From assembly GCF_001039355.2 (NCBI RefSeq), contig NW_019774347.1, positions 297,239 to 361,238 of the forward strand: a stretch of 64,000 bases of DNA. Reading direction: 5' to 3'. The DNA is from Lingula anatina. Taxonomy: Eukaryota > Brachiopoda > Lingulata > Lingulida > Lingulidae. This document shows positions 34,347-46,299 of this stretch, one piece after another (position 1 is the stretch's first letter; every line of letters begins with the position of its first letter). A program made the position numbers and the translations under genes. The notes beneath the pieces are model-generated. The model did not search any database. It was given only the letters and a program-made list of their open reading frames with translations, and was not told the origin of the DNA.

Positions 34347-37300
34347 CTAAATGGCCTTTCCTTCCTCCAGTTTCTTTATAACATCAGAATGGAGCTTCAT
34401 GTGTATGTTGAGAAAAGACTTGCTGATTGTTTCATAACCACACTGGCAGCATCTGAAAGTCACCAGACACACGGCCTTCTGACCTTCACTTTGACCTTCA
34501 CCTTGACCTTCACTGCTACGGCTAGGTATTAGATAACTGTCTGCGGCCTCTCTTCTGACTGGCTCTGGTAACTGGGACTCTGCAGTGGAAGGCATGATGT
34601 CTTCCTCATTATCATTGGTTGAATCTGTGTCGTCTGGCTCAGCTGTGGCATCAGTTTCATAATCAATGGCTGCGTTGATGACATCATTTGTGTACTGGTA
34701 GCTGTAGTTGGCATCGCTGGCATGACGCCACATGTGCGATTTCAAGGACGGAAGATGGTGACAGATGTAGCCACATAGGTTACATTTATACTGCTCCAGT
34801 GGCTGTTGAACATAGCGCTGATCGTTGGCGTGTCTTTTCATGTGTGACTTCAGGCTACGACTTGAGCCTGCTACAAAATCGCAGTGCTGACACTTCAAGG
34901 GGCCTGAAAGCTCCCCCTGCTGGGCAAAAACCTTGGCCTCCTTATATCCTTCATCAGATTCATTATCGGTTGTCTTATTGTCCAAAAGATGGAGCTTACA
35001 GTGCTCCTTTAGTTCTTCACATGAAGAAAAAATGCTTCCACACTTAAGGCATTTCACACTCACTGGGTCTGGTACGCTTTTTGGCACATTGTGGGATTGC
35101 AGGTGCAATTTAAAAGCTACCTGGTCATGGGTTTCAAAGCAGCAGGCTTCACACATGTAAGGTCGTTTGGCGTCTTTCTCATGCCCTCGCATGTGAGCAC
35201 GTAGCTGGCTCTTATAGTTGAAAACGGCTGAACATGTCTTGCATTGATAAGTTCTGATTTTACAGTGCTGAATCATGTGACTTTGCAGAGATTCATTGGA
35301 GTCTGCAACAAAGCTGCAAAGAGAGCACTCAAATGGCTGCTTGTCTTTGTGCAAGCGCATGTGCGTGCACATAAGACTGGCATTGGCAGACATGTAATGG
35401 CAAAGCTTACATCTATACTGTCCTTCCATATCATCAAGTTTTTCAACATTCTCCAAAGTTTCCAACCACTTTGAATCGTCCAATGACCTAGTCTGACTAG
35501 TGACACGGCCTCCTTTCCTGCGGCGCCCTTTCCCACTTCCACTGGATTTTCCCCCATCACCCATTACCTCATCCACGTCTGCATCACTCTCGGACTTTGA
35601 CCTTTCTCTCAGCTGCTCTATGACGGCCAGCAGTGAGCTACATATCCCAGACTTTGGCTTTGAACCTTCAGTGCAGGTACTTAGAGCTGTGCTGCCACTT
35701 TCATCTCTGTCAGCCTTGGCATCAGCCACCTCTGCCCCAGTTTGGGTAGTATCATCCTTCATCTTGTATTTCGGAGGGGCTTGCAGTTTGATGACCCCCT
35801 GAATCTTATCAGCATTTACTGGGCACGCTGGATTCAGATTGGGTCCCTTCTTTAGCAGGGACAGCAGACTAACAGCTTGATCCTCGCTGTGGAGGGTGGG
35901 ACTAGACTGCTGCTGCTGCTGTTGTTGAGAGACACCGACTTGGCTCTCCATTTGCTCCTGTGTTGCCTGGTTTTCTGTGAAAAGATCATAACAGCTAAAT
36001 AGCAACCTTCTCATATTTTTGTAATCCGAGCTCTCTAAGTAAATTGTCACACAGTTCCAAAGTTTAAAACAGAATGCATTTGAAACATATACTTAACCAG
36101 TTTTTAGAAACCTGTGCTTATCAGTTCTGTTTTTATGTATAATTTTTTGTTTAATCCTTATTAATTTCTTTGTGTAACTCTTGTCAACTTTTTGGTCACT
36201 ATGATTATCATGACTTTATTTTAAGTTAACATTATCAGAATAAATATGTTTAAAAAAATTAACACAGATTAATAATGGCAAGAAATGAAACTGAAGTTAA
36301 TACAGGACAAACAAAAATTTTTTATTACCTGGAAGGCACATCTGGATAGAGTGTTTAAATAAATGACCATTGGGCAAGAAAGAAAAAGTATCAGAAAATG
36401 GAACAATGTCAGTTTCCTTGTGTTTTTCAGGTCAAAAATCTTCTCACAATATCTTTAAAACAATTACCTGCACTGTGTTCCCCTTCATGTCCAGAGATTT
36501 CTATCATGGCACCCTCAGATGCTACACTCTGACTGGTCAATGACATTGTAATAGACTGCTAATAGAGAAAAAACAAAAAATGTAACAATAATACAAACTC
36601 ATTACTTTGTTCTTATTTGGCCTGGGCTGATTGTTATATCAAAACTACATAAAATCAATACCCCTTCAACTACTATAACAGCTATGGACAATATCTCAGA
36701 ATATTACTAATTTAAAACCATTTTAACAATTAATTATTTAGATCATCATATCATATCACTTAAGTCTCATCATCAGCACAAGTGAAAAAAAGTTTAACAG
36801 GGCAGGCAGACCCTTTGTCACCAGGTGGTAATGTCCAATGACAACACTACCTGATCTGTTGATCTGGCAGCGTCAATTAAACCATTGGTCTGGTTGTTCA
36901 CACACCCTAAATACTTAAATTTAAAAAAAAATTAAATAATTTTTAAAAAAATTAATAAATGAATAACAGTTCCCCTTTACCTGCAGTGTGCTCTCCGAGG
37001 TGGCCTCGCTCTGGGTGTCCAGCAGTCGTGGACTGTTCTGGAAGGTGAAGTTCTGGGTGGTATATGCCTCATTTAAAGCCTCAACAATAACATTGCCTAA
37101 AAAAATGAAATCATCAAAAAAGGATATAAAGACTGATAAATATGAAATGAACACTGATAAATATGAAATCATTTCTCAGTTTCTTTTCATCTCTGCCCTA
37201 GTCTATTATAAAGAAAAGAAGACATAGATACTAATAATATCATAAGCATTCATGTGACCATTATATAATCTCATACTTCATACTTTAAGTAATTTACAGT

Positions 37301-39860
37301 TACAAGAAATATAATCATGTGAAGAGTGAAAATCAACACTAGTAGTTAATGATCAACAAATCAATGTATGTACATTCACTAAAAGGTAATACCAAACATT
37401 CCAATTAATAAATAAATCACCTCTGTTTTGTATAAGACCTTCTTGTCTCATCTTCTTGATAACCGCTTGGATTTCCTCGTCATTTGCCCTGCGTTTCCCC
37501 TGTGTCACCAGACGTATGTTTTCACTTGTTGGGCTATCAGGAACTCGGGAGCCAACTTGGCCTGAAAAACCATTGCACAAAGTGAAACTTGCTCATGTTT
37601 TACCTGGAAGAGGTTTCTTGGGTCACTATTTAACCTTCAATTGTTCTGACAGGGAAATTCATCCTAATGATAACATCTCCAAAAATAATAATTAATCATT
37701 TATCAAATATTCAATTTTTTATTGTTTATTTGACATCAATGCCACAATGCCTGTTCTTACTAAAGGTGAAAGAAATGAAAGGAAATTGCTATCTTTTATA
37801 CCTTATTTCTTTGAGAACCATCAGTCCAGATATTATTTTTGATGAAAACGTCAAAATTTGCATGCTGAGAATACTGATTAATGAATTTTCACCTTACCTC
37901 CAACTGAGTCCATAGAAACATCTGAGCTAACATCCTCTTTATTGGTTTCCATGCCAACCTCTCCATCTGCTAAAGACTGCTCATTTATCTTCTCCAAGAT
38001 ACTTGTTGCCATGGAAACTTCACTGACACCAATAGCAGTTGACGACTGGTTTGCAATCTGGCGTCTTCCTCTAGACGTTTGACTTCGAGTTACCATGGCA
38101 CTTGGAGACTTTCCTGTAGCAGGAACAAAATGCCGACTGTCTCCTTCATTGAGAGGACACGCACTGCTCTTCAGCACAGACCCCACAAGATTACCACTGC
38201 CTTCTTTATCAGAGGTAGCAAACAAATGGATGTAAGATGGATCAGACGATTTTAGGGATTGGGCCAGTAATTGAGATCTATCCCGGCTACTCATTTTCAA
38301 CAGATTGACAAGATTTGGGGCAGTATGTTGTGTAATGGAGGTAGAATTGGAAGCAGTTGAATTTCTAGTTGCCTGTTGGGATTGTCTTGAGACAGGGCTG
38401 GCCTCTGGTGGCGGTGCTGCCTTTTTTGGTTGCCATATCACTCCAATGTCAGACCCCTTCTTGTCCAAAATTTTCACAATCCTGACATCTTTTGGACTTT
38501 GACCCTGTATTGACATGGGCATCTGTGCTCCAGAATACTGAGATTTTGGCACCATCATGTCTGTGTTATTTTTCCCCTCGATGTCCTCACTTTTCTGCTG
38601 CATCCCTCCTCGAGTTGCCTCACTCTTCTGTTGTGTCGAGACTGCCACATCGTCGTAAATACTCAGCGGCCCATTCTGAAACATGGGGTACTCTATCTCC
38701 TGGTGTCCCGAGTGCTTCCAAACATGTGCTTTGATGGTCCTCTGGTGCTCACATGTGTAACTACATATGGTACATCTGTACACAGACTGGCCTTGGTCAA
38801 ACACAAATGCCAACTGACCACCACTGGAGTTTACAGCAGTGGTCACTTGCTGGCCAGGGGTCTTACAAAGGTCAGCAGCCGTGCTGAGATTATCCCTACT
38901 GGTTTGGCTTGACCCTGACCCTTTGGATTTATGGGACACCATGTGACTTACGAATAGATCGACGTCTTGGCTGGTGAAACTGCAGTCTGTACACTTGTAT
39001 ATGGCCACTGAAGGTGGCTGGGCAGCTGTCGATATTGAAGTTTGGTGTTGAGATCTCTCACTTTTTTCTGCCACAGCCTGCTCCTCTTCTTCCTGGGTGG
39101 CAGCTTCCTCAACCTCATCCAATGATACATGTTGGTACATATGGTCTCTGAGGATGTCCTTTCTATCAGTGGTAAACCCACATTCGGAGCACTTCATAAA
39201 AATGACAGGAAAAGAAGACTTGGGCTGCACTGTGGTGGAAGTGGACGGAGAAGGCAGCTGTTTTTGATGCTGACTGGCCTGGGAAGGTGGCTCCCATGAT
39301 ACATGTGACTTAGAGTGCTGTTCCAGCAAGTTCAGCTGCGTCGTAGAGTAGGAACAGTGACTGCACTGATGGGTGCGTGCCCCAGAATGAGTGTTCATGT
39401 GCATGATAATGTTACTTTTAATGGTCGTGGCATAGTCGCAAGAATCGCACAGAAAGACCCCACCTTTAGGATGCACCTCCCTCAGGTGGCTGTACAGCAA
39501 GTTACGCTCAAGAAACTGCTTCTGGCACAGATTACACTCAAACACACGCTGAGTTGCGTGCATCTTGATGTGGTTTGTTAAATGCCCCTTCTTACGGAAA
39601 TTCGCATTGCAGTACGTGCACTCGTAAGGCCTCTCAGAGCTGTGGATCAGCAGGTGCTCCTTCAGGGAGTGACTGCGCTTGCCAGCATAGTCACAGAATG
39701 GGCATTTAAAGGGACGGGCGGCTAGATGAACCAGATCGAAGTGTTGCTTCAAGTAATGTTTGTTGTGGGTGAAATAGCTGCACTCTGTGCACCTAAAATT
39801 GTCCTTCTCTTCCAGGCTTGTTGATACTGAAGAAAGCACAGCAGTGTTATTCATTGTCAT
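34347..39860 (-). CDS. C2H2 zinc-finger protein with 17 fingers (ZNF507-like?)
   Basis: Five coding exons on the minus strand, 39860-37898, 37561-37421, 37096-36981, 36558-36468 and 35974-34347, join in phase to about 1312 residues. The first exon carries nine C2H2 fingers. Fingers 1-6 are closely spaced and begin FRCTECSYFTHNKHYLKQH; fingers 7-9 are dispersed. Three short exons encode a linker (KRRANDEEIQAVIKKMRQEG). The last exon carries a Gln run, a basic patch and eight more fingers ending with FRCCQCGYETISKSFLNIH. The paired GYICHHLPSLKSHMWRH-type fingers recall ZNF507, but the orthology is tentative. It is probably a DNA-binding nuclear regulator. Upstream exons are untranslated: an acceptor at 40097 and a first exon ending at 41243. 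The 3' UTR is about 2.8 kb, to an AATAAA at 31544-31549, and holds a MITE. Another possible exon (36851-36907) would add a stop codon if included. Confidence 0.88.
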
Positions 39861-41242
39861 TATCTTTGTGCTACTTTAAACTGTGTAGTTGCAGGAGGGT
39901 TTCATTCTGGTTGTGTTAGAGACAATTTATGGTTGAGCTTAATTAGGTCTTGCACAATCATTTGCACAACCGAGTGACCTGGTTATAGTCAGCTGTTCTG
40001 ATGCCGCACTGAGATCTCTTGATTTCCTACAGCATTGACAAGGTAGAACTTTGCTGAAGATAATCAGCTGTTTATTTCTGGTTGTTAGGGCCTTACCTAA
40101 AATGAAAAATTATCAAATTACTTTATATACTGATTATAGTGCCTTGTTTATAATATGAATTGACAAAGCACCTACAGTAATTTACTGATTATGATGTGGC
40201 TAATATATATACTTTACTTAGGCTCAACAAAGTAAAACTGCTTTGCACTGTACAGTTTGTGGAATTTTTAAATAATTCTTTTTTTACTTCACTGGTTTAA
40301 AGATAACCAACTTTATGATAAAAGCCTACACATACCCTCTTTCTTATCTGGATTACAAAGGAAAACATAACTTCACCATGGTTTTACATAGCCATTCTTT
40401 TATATCTAAAATAGAAAATATTTATCATGTAAAAGCCAATGTTTATTCATATCTTTCTCCTTAGTCTTTACATGGAAAAGACTAGATTTGAAAATCAGAT
40501 TTAAACATTAATAAGTCTTGATATAAACATATGAATAAATAAAATATATAAATACTGTTACTTAGATGTAAAGGTGTCAGCAAAATAATTTACTAAAACT
40601 ACAAAACATTAAAAGAATAATAAAAATAAATAGCACATGTATTACTGTTTTCTTCTGAAAAATAAAACATATAAAAAACGCAAAAAAAAAAAAATAAATA
40701 AAATAAAACGGTTAAATGACGAAACACTGCCAGATCCCCAAATTTAGTATAAGCCAAAGCACAGAAAAAAAACTTAAGCAGTAAATCCAGGCACTAGGTT
40801 TAAGGCAGGGCATATTTACTTAAGACGATAAAACCTCAAACCTCCACAAGTGCAAGGAACTCTTTCTATCGCACATGGTAAATTCTATTCCTAAATGCAA
40901 GTATTAGCATGTGAAAATATGTCAACGCTTTTTTTTAAAATCTCAGTGAACCTGTCCTTAAAATTCGTTGCCAAAGTTACAAACGCTTATTCTAAATTAC
41001 AGGCACTATATTTCAGTAGCGAGTAAACTGTTAACTATATATATAATGAGCAATTACGTGACTTTCTCACATCAGCGTGCTGATGGAAACATTAAACCCA
41101 CATTGCAAATTCTAGCGAGCGATCAAACTGCATTTTCTGGCTTTTCTTGCATATCAGTGAATGCATATCTTTCCATTCATTATAATAATATCTTATAACG
41201 CATCATTCATTACGATCTACGTTACTATTGTTGCTAGCTTAC

Positions 41243-41345
41243 CCATTATTGACGCTAAACCGCAAGGTTCACTTCAAAGTCCAGAGGTTCACGCTGTCTA
41301 AAATGGCGATCCAACTTGTCACGTGATCAAATAGTACGCCAAACT
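41243..41345 (-). promoter_or_regulatory. Non-coding first exon and promoter of zinc-finger gene
   Basis: A minus-strand donor, AATAATGG|GTAAGC, at 41242/41243 ends an exon that reaches about 41320. A CACGTG E-box lies at 41320-41325 and an AAAATGGCG motif at 41300-41308. These are typical housekeeping promoter signals. DAD1 starts about 0.3 kb away in the opposite direction, so the two genes probably share a control region. Confidence 0.55.
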
Positions 41346-41529
41346 AAGTCACATGACCCTCATCAAAATTTCAATGAAGAATAGACAGAAAATAAGTGAC
41401 GTAAGATGCAAATGTTCCTTACCTTGAATAAACATTCACCATAAATTTTTTATTTAAAATAAAATCTTAGTTATTTGCTCAAGAAATGTGGTTAAAATTA
41501 AAATAATATCCTTCTGCATACATAATTAT

Positions 41530-41539
41530 TCTCGCGAGA
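41530..41539. promoter_or_regulatory. TCTCGCGAGA palindrome upstream of DAD1
   Basis: The exact 10-bp TCTCGCGAGA motif, a known core element of CpG-type animal promoters, sits 79 bp upstream of the DAD1 start codon, within the divergent DAD1/zinc-finger promoter interval. Confidence 0.6.
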
Positions 41540-41617
41540 AAACACATAATTTCCTCTCCAGCCACCGGTGTAGCAAACTAGGTCGATAGTGCCACGTTAG
41601 CGTGATAATATATCAAA

Positions 41618-42522
41618 ATGCCTGAAAGTTTAGGTTCAGTGATCGGCAAATTCTACGACCAATATATGCAAGACACCCCAAAGAAACTAAAACTGGTAGA
41701 CGCATATTTATTGTACATTCTGTTGACGGGGGTAGTACAGTTTGCGTACTGTTGTTTAGTAGGGACCTTCCCATTCAACTCTTTCTTGTCTGGCTTCATC
41801 TCCTGTGTAGGATCATTTGTTTTGGGAGGTAAGCTTGATGTTGTGATTATTGTAGTTAGCAATTTTGAATAATGACAGGTGTTTTGTTTTTGAAATTTAA
41901 GATCCATTTGCTTTTTTCATAATTTACACATCACTGTTATTGTAATAAATAACTTGAATTTTTATAGTTGATGTGAATTTTAAAGTGAATTTGTCAATAG
42001 TGATTGTACTACTTGAACACAGTGTTTTGCCTTTTATCTACTTATTGCCATGTATATTGCAATCGGCGTTACTGTATTGATTGGAGTTAACAAACATGCA
42101 CAATTATAACAATAGTATTCATTCTGACCTTCGTCTTCAGTAAATGCAAAATAAGCACTGAAGACTTAAGGGTTAACTTAACTGATGCATCTAGAAGTCT
42201 TGAACATATTTTGTATGCATATCCTTCTTTGCTTGAGCTAACTAATGTTAATATCACTATTTAAAGATAACCTCCTTGGTGGAGGTAAAAATTAGTACCA
42301 AGACACAAAATCTTTCCCTTTTTATTGTGAATGAAAACATTTTTTTTTTAACATTTAATTTTCATGTAAATAACATCTTTCTACTTTTCAGTGTGTTTAA
42401 GGATCCAGGTCAACCCACAGAACAAACATGAATTCAATAACCTTGCCCCAGAGAGAGCATTTGCAGATTTCATCTTTGCACACATTGTATTACATCTGGT
42501 GGTGATGAACTTCATAGGATAG
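41618..42522 (+). CDS. DAD1: DAD1, oligosaccharyltransferase subunit
   Basis: Two exons, 41618-41828 and 42392-42522, give 113 residues, the same as human DAD1. The first exon encodes [20 protein letters not shown] followed by two hydrophobic segments. The second encodes [20 protein letters not shown] then [20 protein letters not shown] and ends in FIG. DAD1 is an integral ER membrane subunit of the oligosaccharyltransferase complex, which N-glycosylates nascent proteins, and its loss triggers apoptosis in mammalian cells. The start is the first ATG and matches the family N-terminus MPESLGSVI. The intron is phase 1. The polyadenylation signal AATAAA is at 42539-42544, unusually close to the stop codon. 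No defect is seen. Confidence 0.97.
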
Positions 42523-42544
42523 AACACCTTTGAAATTGAATAAA

Positions 42545-44672
42545 AAATATGGTAATTATGCCCTTCGGTTAGATAGCAGAGCTGATATAACATTTGTTGT
42601 ATTAGTCTTTTTATTTGCTTAAAGCAATCATCTCTTTTCAGTTCATAATTAATGCTGTATATTTGCTAAAATCACATTCATATATATCTTAGTTTGTCAA
42701 TGTCATTAGAATAATTCAGTCTGATATCTTGGTTTGAGCTCTTGTATGAAATATTCGCATAAAACCACAATTGAGAAATTCACTCAGAAAGAAAAGGAAA
42801 AGATTTTAGCGATGTAATTTTTGCTCTGGACAGTAGATGGGCTGGAGTGAACTCATATCTTGGTTCTGTGTATGTTATTTCCTAAAAACTAACAGAGAAG
42901 TTTGTTCTAGAAATTAGTGAGGCTACCTTGTTTGAAGATCAGAGTGACTCTTTGTCCATCATTTGATTGTGTGATTTTTAAAAATCAATCCTTTTTTCTT
43001 CAGACAATACTTAAATAGAAGCTTGAACAATTATGCACTTCATTATCTTTCCAGATGTAGTAATATGTAATGATGCCAGCATGAGGAGCAGATTTATACT
43101 GTTTAAGAAGCCACCGAAAGTACCAAAGATGGGAAAGAATAAGATAATATGCCATTCCATGCACAGTCATAATTGACTTTTAAGAATAATGATGTACATA
43201 TAAATAATCTGTGCTGTTAAAAAAAAAAAAAGAGAGACCCTGCCAGTGCATTCTTCTGGTATATGAGTCTAGAGTACAATAAAGGACTTTTGTACCTATA
43301 ACTTCTATTATTTTCATTTACTTATTCCTTTTTATGTACAGATACAGATGTCTGTGCCTACGTATTGCTGTCACCTAAGTCTGCCATCGCCAGCATTGCC
43401 CTGCACTTTCAGTTTATAACAAAAAAATGGAAAACCATTTGACATTTTGTCTTCAAACCTTCACAACTGATGAACACTCACAAAATACAGGTCAAGATTG
43501 AAAATCAGCTTGATTGGATGATTTTTCCTAAAGCTATACTTTTTTTTTTACTATTTTCAGCATATATTATCTACTGATATACAAACAACATGAAAACTGT
43601 CGGAATTTGCTTTAAAACTTGCGGTACCGATTCATAGGACTAATGTACAGATCAAGTTTGAATGTTATCTTGATCAGTTAAGTTATGATGAAGCTTTTTG
43701 TTTATAAGTGGTTTTTCCTCAATTCTTAGGCATGTTAACAGGCACATTATTGAATTAATTACATTCATAAAATTTGTCTTTTGACATTTTCTGCATCTTA
43801 ACAATTCCATTAGGTGATTATATAAAATTGATGGTCAATCTTGTTTATTGTGTAAATAAGAGTCGTAAATGGAAAAAAAACTCATATCAGTGCAGTTTGT
43901 CAGATTCAATCCTTCACTGTGTTCAGAATCTCAGAATGGAGCAAATTGGACATTTAAAATTGTTCAATTAATATTTTCCCTTCTCAACAATTATGTTAGT
44001 TGATCATATAAAAATGATAGTAAAATTTGTCTTGTGTAAAAAATATTGAAAATGGACATTATTTTCCTTATTTATGTACATACATTTTACAGTTCTGCTG
44101 CCTTGTTTAAACTGTTTGTCATGATTTGCTGACAGTCGGGCGTTTGGACAATAAAGGCACAACATATGCTTATAAACAATGGAATAATATGCTTCAATTC
44201 CCGAGATGTTTCGATTCTGTTGATGTAAGTGACCTTTGCCATGTGAAGACGCACTGTTACTGCTTAAAGTCTTTGTGTATATATAATTTTTTTTTTTGGG
44301 GGGGGGGGGGATGTAACCAGTTTTTTTTTAATCCTATTTGTAAACAAAAAGGTGGCATTTTGTTGGGTTTAGAAGCAATTATTTGATTTTTTTACTAAAA
44401 CCAAATTTTGTTTTAAAAATAAGAGTTTATTTATCAGTCTTGATCAACTTGCATAAAATACATTTTCAATTTACTTAACATGTAAAAAAATTCAACTTGT
44501 ATGATAATTATGATATCATATAAAACACTGGAATATCAACAAAAATCTTCATATAGTTTAAAACAAAATTACAGATTTGCATAAATTTTGCAATACTAGC
44601 ACCTGATTCTAAAAGTAAAAGAAAAAAATATGAGACTAAAATCATATATGTTCTATAACCTAAACACTGAGT
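42545..44672. other. Interval between convergent DAD1 and GGCT
   Basis: No coding exon was recognised. An alternative, longer DAD1 3' UTR is possible, since AATAAA signals recur, for example near 43278. A T run next to a G run lies at about 44287-44311. The remaining sequence is AT-rich with no domain-bearing open frame. Confidence 0.6.
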
Positions 44673-46296
44673 TTAATTATCTGTATTTTTTATTAATGAT
44701 GAGGTAATATCCAATGTTCCACTGTATCCATTGTCTTCGATGGCCTCCAACTGGGCAATGTAATCCTGAGGAAGGCCATTCTGTCTTGCTCCGGACACAA
44801 TGACGTTCTTGTACTGTGGCGAGGGTGGACCAAGGCCTCTCTCTAATGGTCTTAATAGCTCATAAGTTCTGCACTCCAGGATGGATCCATCTTCGCAAGT
44901 AACCTGTACCTCTATTGGTTTATAGACCATTCTTGATACACCTTCTTGACTGAAAAGATTTTCACTCAAAGTTAATAATATCCCAAAACAGTTTTCCTCA
45001 GTACTTAAATTAGGGATGGATATGATATTGTATCAAATATTTATCACAGAGTATTTTTCTTTGTTTTTCCACACTTATTCAAAATGCAGAAGTTTAAACA
45101 CTATTACATGTATAAACTAATCAATGAGCTCTATAGGTTCTCAAGTCCTTGTCCTGAGGGGAAAGAGGGCAGGGAAAAGATTCAGGACCCCCCTTAAAAA
45201 TATCTTCATTAATATATTTTTTAGTATCTTACTAATAAATTCTGAACAATTTCAGGCATTTACTTGCCCAGTCTGGAGTAAAATGTGGCTATTACCAAAT
45301 CACTATGTAAAAATTCTAAAAAGTCATTTTTCTTATCACAAATGGAGCATTGCTTTGGCTAATAAAACTAATTAATTTTGCCTGAACTTAATGAGTGGGA
45401 AATACATGTATAACTGATTGATTTTGTTCACATTTTGGTGGACAATGATCTTACTTGTCCAAGTTCTGCTTATCCGAGATGTCCAGTTCCCACACCACTC
45501 CCCAACACTGGGCCCTCTGGACAGGTAGAATAGTGGCAACATGGCCTTGCCAGCGCTGAGAAAACATGGCAAATGTTAGCTCCCAGTCCTAGAAATAAAA
45601 TCACATATCGATCTGGCTGACAACCATTGGTCCATAATTAAACATGGCAATGGCAGCCATGATCATCGAAAGAATATAATGACATGGTTGAAAACCAACT
45701 GTCAGTACACTTGCCAATCCTGGAAATATAGTTACATGTTTGACAACCACCTGTCAATAAACTTGCCACTCCTAGAAATATAATGACATTGGTAACCAGA
45801 TGTCTCCGCCACTGAATGGTAGGTAAACTTGGCAAAGGCCTGTCAAGAGAATGAAATGATTGATGGACACATGTACACAATGTAGGGCAAAGCAGCTGTA
45901 GGTCCTGTAAATTAAATGACCTAATAGTATGTGGTTAAAACAAGGCAGGATATATAGTTCCTAGATTAAAATTATGTGAACAATCTACAAAATTGTGGTA
46001 TTTATTTAACCCGATTTAATATATTTTAAACATAATATAATTAAGTGATTTTGATGAAATATCAACATAAATGTAATTGCCTCTACTGCAGATCTACATT
46101 ATTTTACAATTTACAGCTGTGGTCACATTGTACATCGATCCTAATGTTGGCATACCTGTATATGGCCGACCGCTTTAAATACTGCGGACTTATTGTTAAT
46201 AAGTATTCTCTCCTTAAGTAAGTTACTTCCATACGCAAAATATAAAAACGTCCGTCTCCCCTGGTCAACTCTGTTCTCTGCAGCGTTCTTTTCCAT
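44673..46296 (-). CDS. GGCT: Gamma-glutamylcyclotransferase
   Basis: Three minus-strand exons, 46296-46156, 45588-45455 and 44949-44673, give about 183 residues (human GGCT has 188). The first exon contains the family signature FLYFAYGSNLLKERI. The second has WQGHVATILPVQRAQCWGVV, the third QEGVSRMVYKPIEVQV and SPQYKNVIVSGARQNGLPQD. The glycine-rich YGSNL loop binds substrate, and the glutamate in QEGV matches the catalytic Glu98 of the human enzyme. GGCT converts gamma-glutamyl amino acids or dipeptides to 5-oxoproline in glutathione turnover, in the cytosol. Human ERIHLRNPSA reads ERILINNKSA here. The intron at 45589-46155 contains diverged tandem units resembling its own 3' splice site. 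The start was chosen at MEKNAAENR just upstream of the conserved core. Confidence 0.94.
45589..45800. repeat. Diverged tandem units beside the GGCT exon 2 acceptor
   Basis: Three degenerate units of roughly 55-70 bp share (A/T)CCTrGAAATAtAnT, TGACAACCA and CTTGCCA blocks. The first unit starts at the exon 2 acceptor itself. On the minus strand each unit therefore carries an acceptor-like TTTCTAGGA or TTTCCAGGA sequence. Confidence 0.5.
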
Positions 46297-46299
46297 TTT

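Noticed and set aside
34688-35802. Several plus-strand frames of 75-119 codons
   Set aside because: They are opposite the zinc-finger coding exon. The Cys/His codon periodicity on the minus strand is diagnostic, so these are shadows.
36851-36907. Possible extra exon of the zinc-finger gene
   Set aside because: It has an acceptor and a GTAGTG donor, but its 56-57 bp introduce TGA in the required frame after the preceding exon. It could only be a poison exon, so it is not included in the model.
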